Origin: CAYMPH01 sp964392365
GTDB lineage: Bacteria; Spirochaetota; UBA4802; UBA5550
Length of the DNA: 64,000 nucleotides
Direction of reading: 5' to 3'
Assembly (NCBI GenBank): GCA_964392365.1
Contig: CAYMPH010000008.1
Coordinates: 62,001-126,000 of the forward strand
Shown: positions 35,798 to 44,648 of the stretch, in pieces
How the letters are laid out: each line of letters opens with the position of its first letter
Position numbering within the stretch: the stretch's first letter is position 1
Notes under the pieces: model-generated
Seen by the model: the letters and a program-made list of their open reading frames with translations, nothing else
What the model was told of the DNA's origin: nothing
Database searches by the model: none
Program-made: the position numbers and the translations under genes

Positions 35798-36427
35798 TTG
35801 AAACTCATAGTAGGTTTTGGCAACCCGGGCGAGAAATTCGCCAACAACAGGCAGAACATCGGATTCAAGGTCATCGATATAATCGGTAATAACGAAAATA
35901 TCGAAGTCAAGATAAAAAAGAAAAAGTCTCTCATAGGCAGAGGGACAATATTCGATTCCGATGTTGTTCTGCTGAAGCCGCAAACCTTCGTGAATCTTAT
36001 AGGCGAATCCGTACTATATATAGCCTCTTTCCTTAGAATTCATGTCAGTGATATATTCTGTATTGTAGAAGATTCAGACCTTCCTCTTGGTGAGATGCGG
36101 GTAGATTATGTTTATTCAAATCTGAAACATGAGGGCGTTGATTCCATGATTAAAGCTCTTAAATCTGATAAATTTGCAAAAATTAGAGTTGGTATAGGTA
36201 AACCGCCTGAAGGGACCAGCATGGCCAAGTATCTCCTTCAAGATTTTACTTTTGCTGAAAATATGATTCTAATTGATGTTCTGAATAAATCAGAAAAAGT
36301 TGCAAGAATGCTGATAAATCATCCGGTACATGAAGTCCAGGAAAAATTTAATCCTGAAGGCGCTCCGAAAATTAAAAAAAGGCAGATTAAGAAAATCCAC
36401 ATAGACCATAAAAAATTAAAAAAATAA
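35798..36427 (+). CDS. pth: peptidyl-tRNA hydrolase
   Basis: A 209-aa enzyme recycling peptidyl-tRNA. It begins MKLIVGFGNPGEKFANNRQN, with the Asn/His-type catalytic region modified to RQNIGF where most enzymes have TRHNxGF, then LLKPQTFVNLIGESV and EDSDLPLGEMR. The replacement of the usual His by Gln (NRQN for TRHN) is odd and could affect activity. The start is TTG with GGGGTGAAGG upstream. A basic tail of about 20 residues follows the fold. Confidence 0.9.
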   Translation: MKLIVGFGNPGEKFANNRQNIGFKVIDIIGNNENIEVKIKKKKSLIGRGTIFDSDVVLLKPQTFVNLIGESVLYIASFLRIHVSDIFCIVEDSDLPLGEMRVDYVYSNLKHEGVDSMIKALKSDKFAKIRVGIGKPPEGTSMAKYLLQDFTFAENMILIDVLNKSEKVARMLINHPVHEVQEKFNPEGAPKIKKRQIKKIHIDHKKLKK

Positions 36428-36531
36428 AAAAAATATTACTTAAGCCTGTTTTTTAATGATTTATGTCTCTTAAATATTAAAATTTTAATAATTATTTTCA
36501 ATTAATAAATTCCCCCCTGACTTAATTTTTC

Positions 36532-36560
36532 TTGACTTAATCTATTTGCAGTGTAATAAT
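36532..36560 (+). promoter_or_regulatory. promoter of the secreted helical protein gene
   Basis: TTGACT (36532-36537), 17 bases, AATAAT (36555-36560) with an upstream TG making an extended -10. Initiation would fall ~45 bases before the ATG. Confidence 0.5.
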
Positions 36561-36610
36561 CTACATTAATTCACTATTAGCTACTACATAATTTTTAAGG
36601 GAGTTTTGAT

Positions 36611-37315
36611 ATGATCAAATGGATGTGTAATTTTACAATAATATTATTTGCAGTTTTTATTGCGGCACCTGCAATTCCGCAGGAGAGATACAATCCTCTG
36701 TATCAGCCTCTTCCTGTTGTTAAAAGGCTGAGTTATGAAAATTTCAGAAATATCAAGCTTTTATCAGCTTCAATTATGAACTATGGCGGAGGCGAAGCTG
36801 AACTTGAAAAACTTGTTGATCAGTATGCTGAAGCTACAGCATTATATTTTCAGAATAAAATACCTGATGCAGCTCAGAAATTTACAGAAAATGAAAGAGC
36901 TATTTTAAAAATGGCTCAGGACCTTGCAAGAAAATATAAACAGGATTCTGATGCATTATTTACTCAGGCAATGAAAATACACGTTAAGGCTTCTGTTCAA
37001 AGATCTTTTGACGGGAAAAAACCCAATGAGCATACAGAAATGTTTATGCAGAACGGTAAATTTGCCGCAGAAAAAGCTGCAGATTATTATGACAGATATA
37101 TAAATGCTGTTGTAGCTCCTCCAAGAGAATTGATCAATTCAATATATTATTACAGAGAATTAAAAAAATCTGTTTTTAATGTTTATACTTATATGGAATA
37201 CAATAAGGATAAAAAGAAGAATGATGAAATGAGAGATCAGATGCTGTCTAAATATAAGAAAGATATAGATGATAATAATAATAAAGTATCAAAAACAATG
37301 GATAAGCAGAATTAG
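36611..37315 (+). CDS. secreted alpha-helical protein of unknown function
   Basis: A 234-aa product with a signal peptide (about 1-23, APAIPQ) and GGGAG before the ATG. The mature part is almost all helical, with a stretch IMNYGGGEAELEKLVDQYAE followed by ALYFQNKIPDAAQKF, and ends in an Asp/Asn/Lys-rich tail. It shows a similar residue pattern to the secreted protein at 46957-47757. It has its own promoter and terminator, so it is monocistronic. The family is not recognised. Confidence 0.78.
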   Translation: MIKWMCNFTIILFAVFIAAPAIPQERYNPLYQPLPVVKRLSYENFRNIKLLSASIMNYGGGEAELEKLVDQYAEATALYFQNKIPDAAQKFTENERAILKMAQDLARKYKQDSDALFTQAMKIHVKASVQRSFDGKKPNEHTEMFMQNGKFAAEKAADYYDRYINAVVAPPRELINSIYYYRELKKSVFNVYTYMEYNKDKKKNDEMRDQMLSKYKKDIDDNNNKVSKTMDKQN

Positions 37316-37352
37316 TTTTTTTAAATAGAATAATTATTATATTTAAAATATA

Positions 37353-37381
37353 AAATAGACCCTTAAGGGTCTATTTTTTTA
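37353..37381 (+). terminator. intrinsic terminator
   Basis: A perfect palindrome aaatagaccctt-aagggtctattt followed by a T-run. It ends the transcript of the secreted helical protein. Confidence 0.9.
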
Positions 37382-37476
37382 GTATTTGACTCTTTAAATT
37401 AATATTTATTTACGGTTATATATGCAAAATCGGAATCGTGTATTTATCAATAGATATAATATTCCGCGTTGGGGAA

Positions 37477-38331
37477 TTATTTTTTATTCAATATATCTTT
37501 TAAACTGTCTTTATCTCCATAAGTGGAAAATTTTCTCAATTCATAATCTTTTTTCAATACACGTAAAGCAAGAATCCTTACTTCGCTGTTCCTGTCAGTT
37601 AAAAAATCAATTATCCGTTCCTTTACTTTATCATCCAGCGTATATCCTTCAAGAGCAGTTAATGCAGCTCTTATTAAATTTACCTTCGTATCATTCTTTT
37701 TATTTAAGAATATTTTTTTTATTGTTTCATAGAGCTTTTCATCTTTAATTTTTAAATTCAGCAAAGCAGCTGTTTTAACGCTTTCGTTTTGATCGTTTAT
37801 AGCTGAAATAATAACAGGTATATAATCATCGTTAAATGCCATATCCAGATGAAGAAGACCTTTTATAGACGATTCTCTTATAAGCCAGTCATCGCTTTTT
37901 AATCCTTTAAGAAATACCGGAATATTTTCAGAATTTTTAAATAAAGATAAAGCCTGAATTGCGTACCATCTTATATTGCTGTTTTTATCATCCATTGCAA
38001 GATTTGATAGCATTTCCATTGCTTCAGGATATTTTAAAACAGAAAGCCCTTTTATTGATTCAATTATAACAGCTTCATGCGTGTCTTGTGTGGCTTTTAT
38101 CAGCAGATTAAGTATTACCTCGTCAGTAAGATCGCTGTCGTAGCCTTTTTGGGATATATGTTTTGATATTTCTTTTACGGTTTGTAATCTTTCCTGCCAG
38201 TTTGTAGAATTTAAACCGGTTGTGATTGTTTTAATATTATCCTGGCCGACTTTGTCCGCCTTGAAAATTATTTTTTTCGCACAGCCGAACGATAAAAGAG
38301 ATATTGATAATATGATTATTATTCTTTTCAA
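37477..38331 (-). CDS. HEAT-repeat lipoprotein
   Basis: A 284-aa protein with a lipobox at Cys17 (LLSFGC) and about six HEAT-type helical pairs (for example WQERLQTVKEISKHI, NIRWYAIQALSLF, DWLIRESSIKGLLHLD, NEVRILALRVLKKDY). Such scaffolds mediate protein contacts; the partner is unknown. It is monocistronic. HEAT-repeat proteins recur in this window (see 61530). Confidence 0.85.
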   Translation of the reverse strand: MKRIIIILSISLLSFGCAKKIIFKADKVGQDNIKTITTGLNSTNWQERLQTVKEISKHISQKGYDSDLTDEVILNLLIKATQDTHEAVIIESIKGLSVLKYPEAMEMLSNLAMDDKNSNIRWYAIQALSLFKNSENIPVFLKGLKSDDWLIRESSIKGLLHLDMAFNDDYIPVIISAINDQNESVKTAALLNLKIKDEKLYETIKKIFLNKKNDTKVNLIRAALTALEGYTLDDKVKERIIDFLTDRNSEVRILALRVLKKDYELRKFSTYGDKDSLKDILNKK

Positions 38332-38499
38332 TCAGGATAATTTTTTATTAATTTATTTAACATCTGATATAAATATGTACAGTAGTGAATCAATATACAA
38401 GCAAATTTTAAATTTCAACTAAATTATTTATTTCTTGTATTTTGGATCAACATAGCAATAAATAAAATAAATTTGATTCTGAAAATGGAAAAAGGCAAT

Positions 38500-39435
38500 A
38501 TGGGCAAAAGAGTAATTGTAGCTGGCGGAACTGGTTTTATCGGACGGGCTCTGATTAAAGAACTCATCAGATTGAAATATGAAGTTGTTGTTCTAACGAG
38601 AAATATAGAAAAAGGAAAATTATATTTCGGGAATACTGCTGTAATTGAAAAATGGGATGGTGCAACATCCGGCGGGTGGGGGCATTTAGCAGATGGTTCT
38701 TACGCTATAATTAATCTTGCCGGAGAGAGTGTTGCCAAATGGCCCTGGAATCAGAAGGTGAAAGAAAAAATAATAAGCAGCAGGATTAATTCAGTCCGTT
38801 CCATCAATCAGGCTGTTGAAAATGCAAAGAGAAAACCGAAGGTTTTAATTCTTGGTACGGCAATTGGTTTTTATGGAGCGATTAATGAAAAGATATTTTA
38901 TAATGAAAAAACTCCTAAAGGAACAGGCTTTCTTCCTGAGGTTGTAAAATTATGGGAAGATGAGTTTAAAAATTTTAAAAATGAAAAGATTAGAAAAGTT
39001 ATACTCAGGACAGGAGTTGTTCTTGGCTTAAATGACGGAATGCTTTCAAAGTTATATAAATCTTTCAGTTTTTTTTCCGGAGGTCACTTCGGTAACGGCA
39101 ATCAGGGAGTTTCGTGGATACACTGGAAAGATGAGATAAAAGGTTTTATTTTTATAATAGAGAATTCATCATTGGAAGGTGTCTTTAATTTATGCGCTCC
39201 GAATCCTGTATCAGCCAGGGATTTTTCAAAAACTCTTGGTGTTGTTTTGAACAGACCATCATGGCTGCACCTTCCTTCTTTTTTTGTTAAAATGGTTTTC
39301 GGTCAGATGGGAGAAGAGGTTTTACTTAATGGTTTATATGTTATTCCGGAAAGGCTGATTAAAGCAGGATTTAAATTCCAGTTTCCTCAAATTGACAATG
39401 CTATAAGAGATGTGATAAAAGGAAATTCAGATTGA
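38500..39435 (+). CDS. TIGR01777-family NAD-dependent epimerase
   Basis: A 311-aa YfcH-like extended SDR. The Rossmann motif is VAGGTGFIGRAL; then AIINLAGESVAKWPWNQKVKEKI, the family-specific SRINSVRSI, FYGA and GVSWIHWKDEI. The function of YfcH proteins is unclear; a link to cell division has been suggested from gene context in other genomes. I chose ATG 38500 (AGG upstream); the frame opens at 38473. It overlaps the next gene by four bases. Confidence 0.9.
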   Translation: MGKRVIVAGGTGFIGRALIKELIRLKYEVVVLTRNIEKGKLYFGNTAVIEKWDGATSGGWGHLADGSYAIINLAGESVAKWPWNQKVKEKIISSRINSVRSINQAVENAKRKPKVLILGTAIGFYGAINEKIFYNEKTPKGTGFLPEVVKLWEDEFKNFKNEKIRKVILRTGVVLGLNDGMLSKLYKSFSFFSGGHFGNGNQGVSWIHWKDEIKGFIFIIENSSLEGVFNLCAPNPVSARDFSKTLGVVLNRPSWLHLPSFFVKMVFGQMGEEVLLNGLYVIPERLIKAGFKFQFPQIDNAIRDVIKGNSD

Positions 39436-39797
39436 ATAATGTTGAAAATATCATACCGGATCAAGTCTGGAAGGTTATTTCTGAGGATAAAGGTTTCTGG
39501 AGAGTAGGCGTGTACAGGCCGGAATTTTTATCTCCTGATGATATCAGTATTCTTGAAAAACATACCTGCTCTGAATTTTTTGTTTGCGTTGGCGGAAAAG
39601 CTGGATTAATTATTATTAAAGATGGAAAGGAATCAGAAGAAGTTCTTGAACCATTCCAATCAATTTTAATTGATGGATTTCATAATGGTTTCAGAATCGA
39701 TGAAAGCGCTTTTTTTCTTGTTGCAGAAAGATCTTCTTTTGAAACAGAATATATTGATAGAAAAAGCGGGAATATAATCAAAAGGGTTAAAGTATAA
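39432..39797 (+). CDS. cupin-like protein of unknown function
   Basis: A 121-aa product starting at TTG and overlapping the epimerase stop (TTGA). The pattern is of a small beta sandwich: HTCSEFFVCVGGKAGLIII, a turn, then EPFQSILIDGFHNGFRI and FFLVAERS, resembling a single cupin domain with an HxxxxEFF-type start. Enzymatic activity cannot be assigned. It is translationally coupled to the epimerase. Confidence 0.68.
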   Translation: MNNVENIIPDQVWKVISEDKGFWRVGVYRPEFLSPDDISILEKHTCSEFFVCVGGKAGLIIIKDGKESEEVLEPFQSILIDGFHNGFRIDESAFFLVAERSSFETEYIDRKSGNIIKRVKV

Positions 39798-39801
39798 TTA
39801 T

Positions 39802-41184
39802 ATGCATGGTGAGAAAATAACAGTTTTGCTTATCGATTTTGTAGATAAAAGGAAAAGTTCAATTTTTAATATTTTAACTGATGCAGGATTTACTGTTGTT
39901 TTTTCATCTTATAGTGATTTCATAAATTCGTTTAAAGAAAATAAAAATAATTTAAATATTATATTATTTAGAATTTCCAATTCAGATCAGGATCATCAGA
40001 CTATAATTGAACAAATAAAAAATTTGGGAATTGTGGGAAATATTCCGGTAGTTATTCTTTCTTCATCAAGAAAGATTCAGTTTTTTCTTGATAGACTGGA
40101 AGACGGCTTCTGTCATTTTATAACTACACCTGTAAATAAAGACCGGTTAATCAGCAGGATTGAATTTATTAATAAATCTGCAAAGTCGGATAAATCGCAG
40201 AAGCTGAATTTTGAATTTATATATAAGAAAAAAAATTATAATTTTGATATTGAAAAGCAGAAAACTCTGGATTTCATGATGTCTGCTCTTGAAAACGCGA
40301 CGCATCAGAATAAAATGCTGGTTGATTCGCTCCACAGGCAGAACAATTATAAATCAAATCTCACAAAACTCAAAACAATGGTACTGCCTGGAGCGTTGAA
40401 TCCGGAAGAAAGAAAGCTTGAGGAGGATCTCTGGAAAAGTTTTGACAATAATGATTTCAGACTATACTATCAGCCTGTAGTTTCGCTTGATACAGGAATT
40501 ATTTCAGGTTTTGAATCTCTTATCAGATGGGTTCATCCTGAAAAGGGATTTCTTGTTCCGGATCTTTTTATACCTGTTGCGGAAAAATCCCCTATTATAA
40601 TTGCTCTTGGATTCTGGATTGTTGAGGAGGCGGTTAAGCAGATTAAACTCTGGAATGAAAAATATAAATTTGAAAAACCGCTCAGGGTAAATATAAATCT
40701 TTCGACAAAGCAATTTACTCATCCGGAACTGTCTGAAAGAATTATAGAAATTGTTGATAAATACGATGTTGACCACGAATCAATTGCTTTTGAAATAACT
40801 GAAAGCGCTTTTATGGAAGATATGGAATCAGCGAACCTAATGCTTCTAAAACTGAAATCTGAGAATTTTAAAATTTATATGGATGATTTTGGAACCGGTT
40901 ATTCATCTCTGAATTACCTTCTGCACTTTCCTGTTGATGTTTTAAAAATAGATAAGTCTTTTGTTCAGTGGATGCACATTGAAGAGCAGAGCGAACAGAT
41001 AGTTAAGTCGGTAATTTATCTCGCGCATAATTTAAATATGAAAGTTGTTACCGAGGGAGTAGAAAGCCTGGAGCAGCTCGAGCTGCTTAAAGTAATGAAT
41101 TCTGATTACGGTCAGGGTTATTATTATTCCCCTCCTCTTGAAGCTGAAAAGGCAGAGCTTTTTATTCAGAAATATATTAAGTAA
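39802..41184 (+). CDS. REC-like / EAL cyclic-di-GMP phosphodiesterase
   Basis: A 460-aa cytoplasmic protein. Residues 1-125 look like a degenerate receiver domain (VLLIDFVDKRKSS start, but no clear phospho-Asp), followed by a helical linker and an EAL domain (about 215-460). Catalytic elements are complete: ESLIRW (EAL motif), NINLSTKQF, EITESAF, MDDFGTGYSSL, LKIDKSF and VVTEGVES, ending QGYYYS. It should hydrolyse c-di-GMP. It lies four bases after the cupin-like gene, in the same operon. Confidence 0.9.
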   Translation: MHGEKITVLLIDFVDKRKSSIFNILTDAGFTVVFSSYSDFINSFKENKNNLNIILFRISNSDQDHQTIIEQIKNLGIVGNIPVVILSSSRKIQFFLDRLEDGFCHFITTPVNKDRLISRIEFINKSAKSDKSQKLNFEFIYKKKNYNFDIEKQKTLDFMMSALENATHQNKMLVDSLHRQNNYKSNLTKLKTMVLPGALNPEERKLEEDLWKSFDNNDFRLYYQPVVSLDTGIISGFESLIRWVHPEKGFLVPDLFIPVAEKSPIIIALGFWIVEEAVKQIKLWNEKYKFEKPLRVNINLSTKQFTHPELSERIIEIVDKYDVDHESIAFEITESAFMEDMESANLMLLKLKSENFKIYMDDFGTGYSSLNYLLHFPVDVLKIDKSFVQWMHIEEQSEQIVKSVIYLAHNLNMKVVTEGVESLEQLELLKVMNSDYGQGYYYSPPLEAEKAELFIQKYIK

Positions 41185-41197
41185 AGTACTTGTTCTT

Positions 41198-43477
41198 TTA
41201 AGAAATTTCCTTATTTAAAATTTCTTTTGCAATGCAGATCTGACCCAGGGCTATGCATCCGTCATTAAAAGGAACATTCACAGGCAGAAAAACCTCGAAT
41301 CCCATATCAGAAAGTCCGTTTGTTATATATTTTAAAAGCAGCCTGTTGTGAAACGCGCCTCCGCTTAACGCTACTTTATTGAGCCCTGTTTTATTCCTGA
41401 TTATATCTGATATTTCAATGCTTGTATCAGCAATGGCTTTATGAAAAAAATGAGCTATGATTGTTTTATCAATCTTGTTTTCATTCATCTCAATAATTTT
41501 GCTGATAATAGATTCTGAGCTGATAATAATTTCATCTTCACCGGTAAAAGGAATGATGAATTTATTTTCAGGACATGCTGATATCATTGCAAGTTCTTCA
41601 AGCAGAATCGCAGCTTCAGCTTCCGAGCTTACACATTCTGCAATACCAAGAATTGATGAAACCGAATCAAATAATCGGCCGATGCTGCAGGTAAGCGGAG
41701 AATTTATTTTTTTGTCGATCATTTCAATTACTGCAGATGTATTAAATGAATCAAAGTATCCTTCCAATATTTTATTCCGGGCAAGATACATGAGTGAGAC
41801 TCCGGTTTTCCATACATCTTTAATTGCTGATTCACCTCCAGGTAAAGGGAAATATGAAAACCGTGCTTTTCTTGAAAAAGTATGCCTGTCTGCAATTAAG
41901 AATTCGCTCCCCCAGAGATTCCCGTCTGTTCCGTATCCTGTTCCATCGAAAGCCAGGCCGATTACATTTTCATCAAGGCCGTGATCTTCGAGAACTGAGG
42001 CAATATGAGCGTGGTGATGCTGAATTGAAATGCGGACTGTTTTGTTTCCAGCTGTTTCGTCAGCAAATTGAGTTGTTAAATATCCGGGGTGCATGTCTGA
42101 TACTACTGCATCAGGTTTTGAATCAAAAACTTTTATATAATGTTCCACTGTATTTTTAAATGCTTTATGAGTTTCAATATCAGCCATATCTCCAAGATAC
42201 TGGCTTATAATAATTGAGTTGTTTTTTGATATGGCGAAATTATTTTTTAAATCTCCTCCCATAGCGAGAATGATTTTATCTGATGGCTTTGAATTTAAAG
42301 GAGACGGAACATATCCTCTTGCTCTTCTTATAAAAAATGGTTTTCCGTTTTCAACAAATAATACACTGTCGTCGCTTTGTGCCAGAATTTCCCTGTTATA
42401 TGATACAATATAATCCGAGATCCCGGATAAATTTTTAAATGCTTCTTCATCTTTGTATATGATCGGTTCGTCAGTTACATTTCCGCTGGTCATAACGAGT
42501 ACAGTATCCGGTTTGTTCGAGAAAAGCCTGTGCTGGAAAGGAGTATATGGAATCATGAATCCAAGATAAGTTAAGCCCGGAGCTGCAGACTGAGAAATAT
42601 CAGCTTGATCTTTTATTTTTAGTAAAACTATTGGACTTTCTTTTAATTTAAGAAGTTTTTTTTCTATATCAGTTATATGCGCGTATTTCAATACTGATTC
42701 AACTGATGATGCCATGAGCGCGAAAGGTTTGAATGGTCTGCGTTTCCTCTTACGTAATTCTGCAACAGCATTATTATTTTTTGCATCGCAAGCAAGGTGG
42801 TAACCGCCGATTCCTTTAATTGCGACAATATTTCCTGAAAGAAGTAGTTCTGAAGTTTTATCTGCAATATCGTTATATCCGTGTGCAATAATTTCGCCTG
42901 TATTTTTTTTTAGTGTCAGCATTGGTCCGCATTCAGGGCATGCGTTCGGCTGGGAATGGAATCTTCTGTTTTCCGGATCTTTGTATTCAGATTCACAGAC
43001 AGTGCACATCTTAAAAATATTCATGGATGTGTTTTTCCTGTCGTATGGCGTGTCATGAACAATACTGAATCGCGGCCCGCAGTTTATACATGTTATGAAA
43101 GGATAGAGGTATCGCCTGTCGGATGGATTATTAAACTCTTCAAGGCAATCTTTGCAGACTGCAGTATCAGGAGAATAAAAAGCGGTTTTAAATTCAGATT
43201 GCCTGCTGCTTTCAATTTTAAATGAGCTGAAATTTTTTATAATGCTTTCTGTATAATTCAGTTCATTTATTGATGCAAGATCAGGAAGTTTTGTTTTTAT
43301 ATCAGCAATGAATTTTTGTAAAATTTCCGGATCTGACTCTGCTTCAATTAAAACGCCTTCTGTATCATTCAGAACATAACCTTTAAGGGAATATTCTTTT
43401 GCAAGCCTGTATATGAATGGCCTGAATCCAACTCCCTGGACAACTCCTCTGACGCGTATAATATAATTTTTTTTCAT
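41198..43477 (-). CDS. hypF: [NiFe]-hydrogenase maturation carbamoyltransferase
   Basis: A 759-aa HypF that builds the cyanide ligand of the hydrogenase iron. Domains in order: acylphosphatase-like (1-90, RGVVQGVGFRPFIYRLA); two zinc fingers (CKDCLEEF...CINCG, CTVCESEY...CPECG); YrdC-like (about 195-380, RKRKRRPFKPFALM); Kae1-like (about 390-755, with HHHAHIASVLEDH and GTGYGTDGNLWG). The length is normal. It is isolated here: no hypABCDE or hydrogenase gene is adjacent. Confidence 0.96.
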   Translation of the reverse strand: MKKNYIIRVRGVVQGVGFRPFIYRLAKEYSLKGYVLNDTEGVLIEAESDPEILQKFIADIKTKLPDLASINELNYTESIIKNFSSFKIESSRQSEFKTAFYSPDTAVCKDCLEEFNNPSDRRYLYPFITCINCGPRFSIVHDTPYDRKNTSMNIFKMCTVCESEYKDPENRRFHSQPNACPECGPMLTLKKNTGEIIAHGYNDIADKTSELLLSGNIVAIKGIGGYHLACDAKNNNAVAELRKRKRRPFKPFALMASSVESVLKYAHITDIEKKLLKLKESPIVLLKIKDQADISQSAAPGLTYLGFMIPYTPFQHRLFSNKPDTVLVMTSGNVTDEPIIYKDEEAFKNLSGISDYIVSYNREILAQSDDSVLFVENGKPFFIRRARGYVPSPLNSKPSDKIILAMGGDLKNNFAISKNNSIIISQYLGDMADIETHKAFKNTVEHYIKVFDSKPDAVVSDMHPGYLTTQFADETAGNKTVRISIQHHHAHIASVLEDHGLDENVIGLAFDGTGYGTDGNLWGSEFLIADRHTFSRKARFSYFPLPGGESAIKDVWKTGVSLMYLARNKILEGYFDSFNTSAVIEMIDKKINSPLTCSIGRLFDSVSSILGIAECVSSEAEAAILLEELAMISACPENKFIIPFTGEDEIIISSESIISKIIEMNENKIDKTIIAHFFHKAIADTSIEISDIIRNKTGLNKVALSGGAFHNRLLLKYITNGLSDMGFEVFLPVNVPFNDGCIALGQICIAKEILNKEIS

Positions 43478-43648
43478 ATATTTTCTATTATTTTAGCCTT
43501 AATTTTCTTATATTGCCTTTATTAAGTGGAATTTAAAACAGGTAAAGCAATAATTAATTTGTTGACAATGTTTGTATTTTTTTGTTAATTAAATTTAGTT
43601 GAAATTAATATCAAAAAGGCAAATATATTCAATTTAACAAAGTTTACT

Positions 43649-44065
43649 ATGAAAAAATTAATTATATTGATATCAGCATTAATTTTATGTGCTCCATTGC
43701 TTACCTGTTCAGACACGGGTCTGTCGGTTAAACTTAAAGTATATTACTCTTCTGATGGTTTTACTGGATATTATGTTGCTGATGGCGGTAATGCGGTTTT
43801 ATTGAATGTTGGTTCACTTGGTTCTCCTGCAGGATCAAATCCAAGTGGTATATATGAGATTGATGTAGCTGTGGCGAAAAGCCTTAAAGTTCAGGTAAAT
43901 TCAGTAAATCTAGTAAATACTCTTACAGTTATGATCTACAAGGATGGTTTGTCTGTTAAGGATGGTTCTGGTTCTGGAGATGGCTATTCAGCTGCAACAG
44001 TAACTCTTACATATGAGTATGATGCGGCAACAACAACTACTACAACTACTACTGCTACGAAATAA
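43649..44065 (+). CDS. small lipoprotein with Thr-rich C-terminus
   Basis: A 138-aa product with a lipobox at Cys20 (APLLTC) and a beta-rich body (KLKVYYSSDGFTGYYV, ALNVGSLGSPAG-like turns). The C-terminus is a run of Thr residues encoded by an ACA/ACT triplet repeat. A TTGACA lies at 43562 but without a good -10. The stop is inside the convergent Nudix gene by 11 bases. The family is unknown. Confidence 0.72.
   Translation: MKKLIILISALILCAPLLTCSDTGLSVKLKVYYSSDGFTGYYVADGGNAVLLNVGSLGSPAGSNPSGIYEIDVAVAKSLKVQVNSVNLVNTLTVMIYKDGLSVKDGSGSGDGYSAATVTLTYEYDAATTTTTTTTATK
44028..44061 (+). repeat. ACA/ACT triplet repeat inside the lipoprotein gene
   Basis: About ten consecutive ACA, ACT or closely related codons encode Thr at the C-terminus. 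Slippage in whole triplets would change tail length without frameshift. Confidence 0.65.
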
Positions 44066-44648
44066 TTTTCTGAACAAAATCAGTTACTATCATTGAAGTA
44101 AGTCCCCATATTGTATTGCCGCTGAAAATATATCTATAGATTATAATATCTGTTCCGCGGAAATTGTATGTATCAAATTCAACATCATCGTGTTTTGAGA
44201 ATATTTCAACCGGTACTTCAACATGATCAACTATTTCATCAATGTTGAAATTGTATTCAACAGGATAGTCTGTGCATCCTACAAAAGAAGCAATATGAAA
44301 ACCTGTAATTGTTAAATAATCATCAAACCTTCCGAGTATTTCAATTTTTGATCTGTGTACTCCTGTTTCCTCTTCTGTTTCGCGGAAAGCTGTTTCAAGA
44401 ATATCACCGTCTTCAGGATCAATTGAACCGCCCGGGAGCGACATTTGTCCTTTGTGTACAGCAACTTTTTCAGATCTTTTTGTTACTAATAGATGAGGTT
44501 TATTGTTTTTTTCAAAAAGAAGAATTAAAACTGCAGCCTCTTTATGCTCAGATGTCCCTATCTGCCTGTGTTTTCTATTCTGCAGTGATAGTTTCACTGC
44601 ATTTTTAAAATCAGTGAAACTGTATTTATTTCCGGTTATAGGAATCAT
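44055..44648 (-). CDS. Nudix hydrolase, CoA-pyrophosphatase type
   Basis: A 197-aa enzyme. It combines LLVTKRSEKVAVHKGQMSLP with PGGSIDPEDGDILETAFRET and EEETGV: a Nudix box with the two-residue-longer form and the upstream UPF0035-like motif that mark NudL/YeaB CoA pyrophosphatases, cleaving CoA to phosphopantetheine and 3',5'-ADP. It overlaps the Slt gene stop-to-start by four bases. Substrate assignment is by motif only. Confidence 0.87.
   Translation of the reverse strand: MIPITGNKYSFTDFKNAVKLSLQNRKHRQIGTSEHKEAAVLILLFEKNNKPHLLVTKRSEKVAVHKGQMSLPGGSIDPEDGDILETAFRETEEETGVHRSKIEILGRFDDYLTITGFHIASFVGCTDYPVEYNFNIDEIVDHVEVPVEIFSKHDDVEFDTYNFRGTDIIIYRYIFSGNTIWGLTSMIVTDFVQKIIS

Noticed and set aside
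41457..41984. 175-aa plus-strand frame inside hypF
   Set aside because: It is antisense to conserved HypF sequence.
43562..43590. TTGACA at 43562 as a promoter for the Thr-rich lipoprotein gene
   Set aside because: The best -10 at normal spacing matches at only three of six positions.
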